From: an uncultured Rubellimicrobium sp.
GTDB taxonomy: Bacteria > Pseudomonadota > Alphaproteobacteria > Rhodobacterales > Rhodobacteraceae
Direction: 5' to 3'
NCBI GenBank assembly: GCA_902805995.1
Contig: CADCUU010000051.1
Span: forward strand, 1-8,491
DNA: 8,491 bases
In this document: positions 1 to 5,490 of the stretch, piece by piece
Layout of the letters: each line of letters opens with the position of its first letter
Position numbering within the stretch: the first letter of the stretch is position 1
Notes under the pieces: generated by a model
The model's database searches: none
Seen by the model: the letters and a program-made list of their open reading frames with translations, nothing else
What the model was told of the DNA's origin: nothing
Position numbers and translations under genes: made by a program

Positions 1-212
1 GGGCTGTTCCGGCGCAGCCGGGGCGCGACCCGGGGCCGGGTGACGGACGCATCGTAGAGAACGAAGGCGTCGCGCCCCACACAGGAAGAGCGCGGGGCAT
101 AGGCCATCCAGGTTTCCAACAGGAGGGTGCTGTCGGTGTCGGCCGTGATGGGCACTCGCCAGCCCGCAAACCGATAGGTTCGTTCGGCGGGCCGGCGGTA
201 AAAGGCCACCAT
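1..212 (-). CDS. Unrecognised protein, N-terminal part only (runs off left edge)
   Basis: An open frame of at least 70 codons on the minus strand begins at ATG 212-210 and continues past base 1. The product starts MVAFYRRPAERTYRFAGW and includes a stretch LLETWMAYAPRSS. I do not recognise a family or a motif. Codons prefer G or C in third position like the neighbouring real genes, which supports coding. The start lies 52 nt after the stop of the Roadblock-like gene on the same strand, so the two are probably co-transcribed. No strong ribosome binding site precedes this ATG. A GGGAGG sits further upstream near the previous stop codon, so an alternative start cannot be excluded. Existence as a gene is moderately likely; function is unknown. 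Confidence 0.45.
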   Translation of the reverse strand, partial: MVAFYRRPAERTYRFAGWRVPITADTDSTLLLETWMAYAPRSSCVGRDAFVLYDASVTRPRVAPRLRRNS

Positions 213-264
213 GGGGCGTGCCTGTCGGCGCGCTGTGCCGTCCTCAACCTCCCTGACGCCGGGC

Positions 265-1143
265 TCAACTCGCCAGGTTGGCCTCCAGCGTCTTGAGCTG
301 GATGCGGGCCATGCCGAGGTTGCAGGTCGCCTTGTCGAGAGCGACGTAGAGCAGGATCGACCGGTACTTTTCCAACGGGCGGAAGAGGTGGATCTGCTTC
401 TCCAGGGTCATGAGGATCTCGTCGAGGGGCTCCTCCAGGGCGAGCTGGTCGACGGTGTAGTCCCAGACCCTCATGAACTTGGTATTGAGCGCTGCGACGA
501 GGCCGAGGTCGATCTTGCCGTTCCCCTCCGACGCCAGCATCTGGCCCGAACCTGAATCCACGAGGCACGCCCCTATAAGGCCGGGGATGTTGCTGGCCTC
601 GGACAGGTCGGAGTTCCGGGGGGCGAAGGTCGGAGCTTCAACCAGAGGGGCCTGGACCGGTGGGGCCTGAACCGGCACGGCGTGAATTGGCGGCGCCTGG
701 ACCGCACGGGGCTGGACGTTCGGAAGGTCGAGGGTTGGGGCCTGCGCCGCCTGCGCTTCCACGATCGCCGCTCGGACCGGCTCCGGCACTGCCATCTCCG
801 CCTGAACCTGACCCTCGTCGTTGAGGATGGTCACCACCGTGTCGTAGAGGGCGTCGCTGATGTTCGAGACCCTGACGGTGCGCGGCCCGGCGCCCGGCAG
901 CCCGTTGGCGGACTTGCCATCCTCGGGGAGGACGAAGTCCACCAGCGATCCCATGAGACCCTTGCGCTTCTTGGGGGCGGGGGCGGGCGTGGCCGGGGGC
1001 CTGTGGTCCGCGCCCGGCTGGGCGGCCTGCCGGATCTGGCTTTTCTGCACGCCGATGTTGATCAGCCAGTCCACCGCCCGTTCGGCCTTGGCGGCGTCGT
1101 CGAAGATCGCGGTCACGGAGCGCAGGTCGCCGGAATCGTTCAT
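265..1143 (-). CDS. Roadblock/LC7-like protein with N-terminal general-stress-17M-like domain
   Basis: The product is a 292-residue soluble protein with no signal peptide or membrane segment. Residues about 8-118 resemble the general stress protein 17M (YflT-like) fold: a strand and helix (VTAIFDDAAKAERAVDWL), a short Pro/Lys-rich insert, then a second half ending RTVRVSNISDALYDTVVTIL. Residues about 120-180 form a Pro/Ala/Gln-rich linker with repeated VQAP/VEAP units. Residues about 184-289 look like a bacterial Roadblock/LC7 domain: NIPGLIGACLVDSGSG, then ILMTLEKQIHLFRPL, then ILLYVALDKATCNLGMARIQL. Roadblock proteins commonly bind and regulate small Ras-like GTPases such as MglA; no GTPase is visible here, so that role is inference. 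I chose ATG 1143 over the GTG at 1152 because the GTG overlaps the AGGAG ribosome binding site, while the ATG sits 8 nt after it. Domain assignment is from pattern recognition only. Confidence 0.8.
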   Translation of the reverse strand: MNDSGDLRSVTAIFDDAAKAERAVDWLINIGVQKSQIRQAAQPGADHRPPATPAPAPKKRKGLMGSLVDFVLPEDGKSANGLPGAGPRTVRVSNISDALYDTVVTILNDEGQVQAEMAVPEPVRAAIVEAQAAQAPTLDLPNVQPRAVQAPPIHAVPVQAPPVQAPLVEAPTFAPRNSDLSEASNIPGLIGACLVDSGSGQMLASEGNGKIDLGLVAALNTKFMRVWDYTVDQLALEEPLDEILMTLEKQIHLFRPLEKYRSILLYVALDKATCNLGMARIQLKTLEANLAS

Positions 1144-1151
1144 CAAGGTCA

Positions 1152-1156
1152 CTCCT
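1152..1156 (-). promoter_or_regulatory. Ribosome binding site deciding the start of the Roadblock-like gene
   Basis: The minus strand reads AGGAG here, followed by 8 nt and then ATG at 1143. A longer version of the frame would start at GTG 1152, but that codon begins inside the AGGAG, so initiation there is unlikely. Confidence 0.7.
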
Positions 1157-1384
1157 AATAATACAACGGCAGGGGGCAGGCGCTCCAGTCAGGCGTTCTG
1201 TTTCGAGAGCTCCGTTAAGACTTCGCTGTTCATTCTGACCTGATCTTGACCGCTTGCGGCCGAAACTGCGGCTGGCCTGCGACCGTTTTATAGGCACTCC
1301 GCTGCAATGCAGGCCGTTTGGGAATCCCAAGCGCAACGAGCCGCGAGGGCTTGCCCAGTGTCGCCGGACGCGGGTGGCTGACGC

Positions 1385-1396
1385 GGCCCATGGGCC
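1385..1396. repeat. Perfect 12-bp palindrome upstream of the dehydrogenase
   Basis: GGCCCATGGGCC reads identically on both strands, about 170 bp upstream of the dehydrogenase start. It could be an operator half-site pair, but in GC-rich DNA such palindromes also arise by chance. Confidence 0.3.
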
Positions 1397-1552
1397 CCGA
1401 TCCCTCGCCCTAACGTATGCTCCGGCCCCGCCTCGGCCGGGAGGGTGGAAGAAATCCGGGCGTTTTGCGCTACGCTCTGACCATATCGTCAGCATGGGTG
1501 AATCGCGGCCCTCCGGCGCGTCGCCCGAACCAGCAGGGAATTGTCCGCCGTG

Positions 1553-1557
1553 AAGGA
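1553..1557 (+). promoter_or_regulatory. Ribosome binding site deciding the start of the dehydrogenase
   Basis: AAGGA is followed by a 7-nt gap and ATG 1565. Two upstream in-frame alternatives exist, TTG 1541 and GTG 1550. The AGGGA just before them is 1 nt from the TTG and about 10 nt from the GTG, so ATG 1565 has the best spacing. Confidence 0.6.
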
Positions 1558-1564
1558 TTCCGTC

Positions 1565-2992
1565 ATGCCGCCCCAGGAGCCGTCGTTCCGCGACTCCGTG
1601 GACCACATGTTCACCCGCGCCGTCCGCTTCATGGACCTGCCCCCAGGCCTGGAGGAGAAGATCCGCGTCTGCAACGCGACCTACACGGTGCGCTTCGGCG
1701 TGCGCCTGCGGGGCGCGATCCACACCTTCACCGGATACCGGAGCGTCCACAGCGAGCACATGGAGCCCGTAAAGGGCGGCATTCGCTACGCCATGTCCGT
1801 CAACCAGGACGAGGTGGAGGCGCTCGCGGCGCTGATGACCTATAAATGCGCGCTGGTGGAGGTGCCCTATGGCGGCTCCAAAGGCGGCCTCAGGATCGAC
1901 CCCCGCGCCTGGGACGAGCACGAGCTGGAGCAGATCACCCGGCGCTTCACCTACGAGCTGGTCAAGCGCGACCTCATCAACCCCGCGCAGAACGTGCCCG
2001 CCCCCGACATGGGCACCGGCGAGCGCGAGATGGCCTGGATCGCCGACCAGTACCGCCGGATGAACACCACCGACATCAACGGCAACGCCTGCGTGACGGG
2101 CAAGCCCCTGTCCTCGGGCGGCATTCACGGCCGGGTGGAGGCCACGGGCCGCGGCATCCAGTACGCCCTGCGGGAGGTCTTCCGCTACCCCGAGGACCTG
2201 GCCCGCGCTAGGCTGTCGGGCGGCCTGGAGGGCAAGCGCATCGTCGTGCAGGGTCTGGGCAACGTGGGCTATCACGCCGCCCGCTTCCTGTCGGAGGAGG
2301 ACGGCGCCCTGATCGTCGGCATCGTGGAAAGGGACGGCGCTCTCTGGAACGACGCGGGCATGAACGTGGAGAACGCCAAGCAGTGGATGATGCGGACGGG
2401 CGGCCTCAAGGCCTGCCCTGAAGGCAAGTTCCACGAGGACGGGGCCGCGATCCTGGAGGCCGCCTGCGACATCCTGATCCCCGCCGCCTTGGAAGGCGTC
2501 ATCCACCTCGGCAACGCCGCCCGCATCCAAGCGCCCCTGATCATCGAGGCCGCGAACGGCCCCGTCACCGCCGGCGCCGACGAGATCCTGCGCGAGCGCG
2601 GCGTCGTCATCATCCCCGACATGTACGCCAACGCGGGCGGCGTGACGGTGAGCTACTTCGAATGGGTCAAGAACCTGAGCCATATCCGCTTCGGCCGGAT
2701 GCAGCGCCGCGCCGAGGAGGCGGAGCACCTCCTCCTCGTGCGCGAACTGGAGCGCCTGTCCTCGGACCAGAACCTCGGCTGGACCCTGAGCCCCGGCTTC
2801 AAGCAGCAGTACCTCAAGGGCGCGGACGAGCTGGCGCTGGTGCGCTCCGGCCTCGACGACACGATGCGCACGGCCTACCAGTCCATGCGCGAGGTCTGGC
2901 ACGAGCGCCCCGAGGTGGGGGACCTGCGGACCGCCGCCTACCTCGTGGCGATCCAGCGCGTGGCCGACAGCTACAAGGCCAAGGGGCTGTGA
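1565..2992 (+). CDS. Glu/Leu/Phe/Val dehydrogenase (probable glutamate dehydrogenase)
   Basis: This cytoplasmic enzyme is expected to deaminate an amino acid, most likely glutamate to 2-oxoglutarate, with NAD(P). The 475-residue product keeps the family's active-site lysines with the spacing known from Clostridium symbiosum glutamate dehydrogenase (K89, K113, K125): K70 in VKGGIRY, K94 in MTYKCA and K106 in YGGSKGG. The catalytic aspartate is D148 in VPAPDMGTGERE. The Rossmann domain shows GLGNVG at 230-235, with an acidic residue (E255, IVERDG) at the end of the second strand, which favours NAD over NADP by inference. Later family motifs are PAALEG (306-311), IEAANGPVT (327-335) and PDMYANAGGVTVSYFEW (351-367). 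I start at ATG 1565, giving MPPQEPSFRDSVDHMF. The gene stands alone between a divergent gene and a degraded region. A leucine or phenylalanine dehydrogenase cannot be fully excluded, but the length and motifs fit the glutamate group better. Confidence 0.9.
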   Translation: MPPQEPSFRDSVDHMFTRAVRFMDLPPGLEEKIRVCNATYTVRFGVRLRGAIHTFTGYRSVHSEHMEPVKGGIRYAMSVNQDEVEALAALMTYKCALVEVPYGGSKGGLRIDPRAWDEHELEQITRRFTYELVKRDLINPAQNVPAPDMGTGEREMAWIADQYRRMNTTDINGNACVTGKPLSSGGIHGRVEATGRGIQYALREVFRYPEDLARARLSGGLEGKRIVVQGLGNVGYHAARFLSEEDGALIVGIVERDGALWNDAGMNVENAKQWMMRTGGLKACPEGKFHEDGAAILEAACDILIPAALEGVIHLGNAARIQAPLIIEAANGPVTAGADEILRERGVVIIPDMYANAGGVTVSYFEWVKNLSHIRFGRMQRRAEEAEHLLLVRELERLSSDQNLGWTLSPGFKQQYLKGADELALVRSGLDDTMRTAYQSMREVWHERPEVGDLRTAAYLVAIQRVADSYKAKGL

Positions 2993-3004
2993 CGGGGCTG
3001 TGAC
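2983..3004 (+). repeat. 11-bp tandem duplication across the dehydrogenase stop codon
   Basis: GGGGCTGTGAC occurs twice back to back (2983-2993 and 2994-3004). The first copy encodes the last two residues and contains the TGA stop. The second copy lies just downstream, followed by another GGGGC. The pattern looks like a recent slippage duplication with no effect on the protein. Confidence 0.8.
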
Positions 3005-3077
3005 GGGGCGGCCACCACCCCATAGCGGGGCGTGACTTCGGACCGCTAGGTCAATGAATCGCCCCAATCCTGGGTAT

Positions 3078-3094
3078 CCTGTTGCCGCAACGGG
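3078..3094. promoter_or_regulatory. Imperfect 17-bp palindrome upstream of the broken Tad-like gene
   Basis: CCTGTTGC and GCAACGGG flank one central C; the arms match at 7 of 8 positions. The core is GTTGC-C-GCAAC at 3081-3091. It ends about 45 bp before the start codon at 3139, a reasonable place for a repressor site. No T-run follows, so a terminator is less likely. Function is speculative. Confidence 0.25.
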
Positions 3095-3138
3095 TTCCCG
3101 GCCAGCGCGCCGGGGCCCGGCTGCACTAGGAGGCCCGC

Positions 3139-3538
3139 ATGATGTCCAATCTGCTTCGTCAGAGGAAGGCGTTCCTCGGGCGGTGAGGACGGCGGAACAT
3201 CCAGCATCTTGTTGATCCTAGCCACCACGAACACCGACGTGAAGTCGATCACTGGCGGGCAGGACATGTGGATCGGTGTGAAGAACGACTGCGCCAGCGG
3301 CGGATCGCAGTTCCTTACTAGGGGCGGGGTGTTATTCCCGTCGGAGATAGACGTCCATAGCGGGCAGATCGCGGCGAAAGGCCCCATGAAGTTCGCTGCC
3401 TCGGAGTATGGTATCTTCGGGATCTCCATCGTTGCGGGTGGAACGCTCGAAGGGGCCACGCAGATAGTGATGAGCTCCTGCCGCGACTTGAGCATGGATG
3501 GCAACCTCATGGTCCCCTACACCGAGATGGTGCTCTGA
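3139..3538 (+). pseudogene. Frameshifted, internally shortened Tad/TadG-like gene remnant
   Basis: A strong AGGAGG at 3128-3133 precedes tandem ATGs at 3139 and 3142. The first frame reads MMSNLLRQRKAFLGR and stops at TGA 3184-3186. If one base is skipped at 3184, translation continues without a stop as EDGGTSSILLILATT and onward to TGA 3536-3538, a product of about 132 residues. The joined N-terminus (basic start, then EDG, then a short hydrophobic run) looks like the start of Tad/TadG-like secretion-associated proteins. The C-terminal part has alternating short strands, with GQIAAKGPMKFAA, GISIVAGGTLEGATQ and a late Cys, like the C-terminal region of such proteins. Intact members as I know them are several hundred residues, so an internal deletion is also likely, shortening the membrane helix. 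The frame uses codons rare in its neighbours (CTA, TTA, ATA, ACT). The family call is inference. Confidence 0.5.
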
Positions 3539-3544
3539 CCCTTT

Positions 3545-3600
3545 GCCCGACCAGGGGGGCTTTGGTCCGCACCGGTCTGGCCCCGCGGCCTTTGTCGGGC
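3545..3600 (+). terminator. Possible long-loop stem after the Tad-like remnant
   Basis: GCCCGAC at 3545-3551 is complementary to GTCGGGC at 3594-3600, enclosing 42 nt that is itself GC-rich and could fold further. It begins 7 nt after the stop at 3538. There is no following T-run, so intrinsic termination is doubtful. Confidence 0.25.
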
Positions 3601-3655
3601 TAGGCCCGGGGTCCGGTGAAAGGAACATGTCGGGGCATTCAGGAGTGAGGCTGCC

Positions 3656-3859
3656 GTGCGGACGCTCGCCATCGTGATCCTTCTTGCGGCCGTCACCTGG
3701 ATGGGGCTCGGCCTGCTCGGGACGGGGCTCTTGATCGCGAAATCACCGGCGGGCGGGATGGGCGACAGCGCCGTGATCTGCCGGTATGTCCTGGGCTTCG
3801 ACGTGGTGGAGCGTCACGCCTACGGCCTGAACCCCTCCTGCCTGCCGCTGGGACGCTGA
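3656..3859 (+). CDS. Small single-pass membrane protein, function unknown
   Basis: This 67-residue frame starts at GTG 3656 after AGGAGTGAGG (3641-3650), an acceptable ribosome binding site. Residues 4-28 form one hydrophobic segment rich in Leu, Val, Ile and Gly, which could be a membrane anchor or an uncleaved signal. The remaining 39 residues contain two cysteines, C42 and C62, in ICRYVLGFDVVERHAYG and NPSCLPLGR. They could form a disulfide if exported. I do not recognise a family. It ends 104 nt before soxB on the same strand; that gap argues against tight coupling with the operon. Codon choice and the clear hydrophobic N-terminus support a real gene, but the small size keeps confidence moderate. 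Confidence 0.55.
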   Translation: MRTLAIVILLAAVTWMGLGLLGTGLLIAKSPAGGMGDSAVICRYVLGFDVVERHAYGLNPSCLPLGR

Positions 3860-3963
3860 CGACCCAAGCCGGCGAGCTCGCGGTTGCCTAAGCGGGCCGA
3901 CACCAAGCCATTGCCTTCGAAGCGGGCAGGGGGCAGAAACAGGCGCACAAGGGGACAGGAACG

Positions 3964-5217
3964 ATGCGCTATTCGGGATTTCGCGTGATCCGCGAAGGCT
4001 TGCGGGGCAATACGGGCTGGACGCGCGCTTGGCGCGACCCCGCGCCCAAGCCCGAATACGACGCCATCGTCATCGGCGGGGGCGGCCATGGCCTGTCCAC
4101 TGCCTACTACCTTGCCAAGAATCACGGCATCACCAACGTCGCCGTACTTGAAAAGGGCTACCTTGGCGGCGGCAACATCGGCCGCAACACGACCATCGTG
4201 CGCGCCAACTACTTCCTGCCCGGGAACTCCGAATTCTACTCCCATTCGCTCAAGCTCTGGGAGGGGCTGGAGCCCGACCTGAACTACAACGTGATGCATT
4301 CGCAGCGCGGGCTCATCAACCTGTTCCATTCGGACGGGCAGCGCGACGCATTCGTGCGGCGCGGCAACGCGATGCTGGCCCAAGGCGACGACGCGATCCT
4401 CCTCGACCGCGAGGGGGTGCGCGAGCATCTCCCCTACCTCGACTTCGAGCAGACGCGATTTCCGATCTACGGCGGCCTCCTCCATCCCCGCGGCGGCACG
4501 GCGCGGCATGACGCGGTCGCCTGGGGCTATGCGCGCGGGGCGGACCAGCGCGGCGTGGACCTCATCCAGAACTGCGAGGTCACGGGCGTCGACATCCAGA
4601 ACGGCCGCGTGACAGGCGTGCAGACCACGCGCGGCGCGATTCGGGCCAAGAAGGTCGCCATCGTCGTGGCGGGGCGCTCCTCGCAAGTGGCCGCCATGGC
4701 CGGGATGCGCCTGCCGATCGAGAGCCATATTCTCCAGGCCTTCGTGACCGAGGGGCTGAAGCCCGTGATCCACCACGTCATCAGCTTTGGCATGAGGCAC
4801 TTCTACATATCGCAGTCCGACAAGGGCGGCCTCGTCTTCGGCGGCGACCTTGACTTCTACGCGAGCTACGCGGCGCGCGGAAACCTCCCCATGGTGGAGC
4901 ATGTGATGGAGGCGGGCATGACGCTGATGCCCATGATCGGCCGGGCGCGGGTGCTGCGGAGCTGGGGCGGCATCATGGACATGAGCCCCGACGGGAGCCC
5001 GGTCATCGACCGCACGCATATCGACGGCCTCTTCCTGAACTGCGGCTGGAATTACGGGGGCTTCAAGGCGGTCCCGGCCTCGGGCTGGTGCCTCGCGCAC
5101 CTGATGGCGACGGGCCAGCCGCACGAGGTAGCGCGCGGCTTCCGGCTCGACCGCTTCGCGACGGGGCGAGGGCTGATGGACGAGGAAGGCACGGGGGCGC
5201 AGCATTCGCTGCACTGA
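3964..5217 (+). CDS. soxB: Sarcosine oxidase beta subunit
   Basis: SoxB is the catalytic subunit of heterotetrameric sarcosine oxidase: it oxidises sarcosine with FAD and passes electrons to FMN and then oxygen. The 417-residue product has a 30-residue lead-in, then the dinucleotide-binding motif IVIGGGGHGLSTAYYL (35-50) and the acidic VLEKG (E63). The family block GGGNIGRNTTIVRANY (68-83) follows. H182 in GGTARHDAVAWGYAR aligns with the covalent FMN histidine, H173 of the known bacterial enzyme, judging by the shared RHD/KHD-xVAW context. The C-terminus has RSWGGIMD (332-339), SPDGSPVID and NCGWNYGGFKAVP (359-371). Length is normal for the family, and nothing essential appears missing. GGGGA and AGGA lie 3-13 nt before the ATG. 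It is first in the operon, and soxD begins 12 nt after its stop. Confidence 0.96.
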   Translation: MRYSGFRVIREGLRGNTGWTRAWRDPAPKPEYDAIVIGGGGHGLSTAYYLAKNHGITNVAVLEKGYLGGGNIGRNTTIVRANYFLPGNSEFYSHSLKLWEGLEPDLNYNVMHSQRGLINLFHSDGQRDAFVRRGNAMLAQGDDAILLDREGVREHLPYLDFEQTRFPIYGGLLHPRGGTARHDAVAWGYARGADQRGVDLIQNCEVTGVDIQNGRVTGVQTTRGAIRAKKVAIVVAGRSSQVAAMAGMRLPIESHILQAFVTEGLKPVIHHVISFGMRHFYISQSDKGGLVFGGDLDFYASYAARGNLPMVEHVMEAGMTLMPMIGRARVLRSWGGIMDMSPDGSPVIDRTHIDGLFLNCGWNYGGFKAVPASGWCLAHLMATGQPHEVARGFRLDRFATGRGLMDEEGTGAQHSLH

Positions 5218-5229
5218 GGGGATGAGACG

Positions 5230-5490
5230 ATGCGCGTGACCTGTCCCTTCTGCGGCGAGCGGGACCGCCGTGAATTCACTGTGCAGGGGGACGACACCTC
5301 CCTGCGCCGGCCCGACCGCGATGCGGGGCCGGAGGCGTGGCATGACTACGTTCACCTCCGCGACAACCCCGCCGGGCGGCTGCGGGAGATGTGGTATCAC
5401 GACCCCTGCCAGACCTGGCTCGTGGTGGAGAGGGACACCGTGACCCATGCCGTCCATGGCTCCACGCTGGCGCGTGAGGCCGCACGATGA
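5230..5490 (+). CDS. soxD: Sarcosine oxidase delta subunit (zinc-binding)
   Basis: SoxD is the small structural subunit of tetrameric sarcosine oxidase and binds one zinc ion. The 86-residue product shows the N-terminal pair C5-P-F-C8 and the later pair H57 and C60 in MWYHDPCQTWLVVERDT, which match the four known zinc ligands (Cys, Cys, His, Cys). In the structurally known enzyme the last two ligands are spaced H-x3-C; here the spacing is H-x2-C, one residue shorter. The RDNPAGR segment (44-50) is also typical. The start at ATG 5230 follows GGGGATGAG. The stop overlaps the soxA start by 4 nt (ATGA), so the two genes are probably translationally coupled. Confidence 0.93.
   Translation: MRVTCPFCGERDRREFTVQGDDTSLRRPDRDAGPEAWHDYVHLRDNPAGRLREMWYHDPCQTWLVVERDTVTHAVHGSTLAREAAR

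Larger units (their letters stand above)
1144..1564. other. Divergent intergenic region, no gene recognised
   Basis: This 421-bp spacer separates the minus-strand Roadblock-like gene from the plus-strand dehydrogenase, so it should hold promoters for both. Bases about 1195-1250 are visibly less GC-rich than their surroundings. I see a TTGACC at 1246-1251 and a TTTATA at 1287-1292 on the plus strand, but they are 35 nt apart, too far for one sigma-70 promoter. A perfect 12-bp palindrome, GGCCCATGGGCC, lies at 1385-1396. I cannot assign a promoter with confidence. Short open frames in the region lack good starts and recognisable products. Confidence 0.5.

Noticed and set aside
1246..1292. TTGACC and TTTATA as a promoter for the dehydrogenase
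   Set aside because: The 35-nt gap between the boxes is far from the 16-18 nt needed, and no better pairing was found.
638..3067. An 809-codon minus-strand open frame opposite the dehydrogenase and running into the Roadblock-like gene
   Set aside because: It crosses two real genes and the divergent spacer, has no family similarity and shows low-complexity shadow composition.
3184..3186. Programmed +1 frameshift like that of prfB
   Set aside because: The P-site codon CGG would have to re-pair on GGT, which is poor, and the product looks truncated; decay or a sequencing error is simpler.
3046..3510. A 154-codon minus-strand frame opposite the Tad-like remnant
   Set aside because: The plus strand has the better ribosome binding site and a more protein-like translation; this one is Pro-rich without motifs.
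3627..3677. A 16-codon open frame (MSGHSGVRLPCGRSPS) overlapping the start of the small membrane protein, possibly a leader peptide
   Set aside because: AAGGA is only 2 nt from its ATG, and there is no amino-acid run or attenuator structure to support a leader role.
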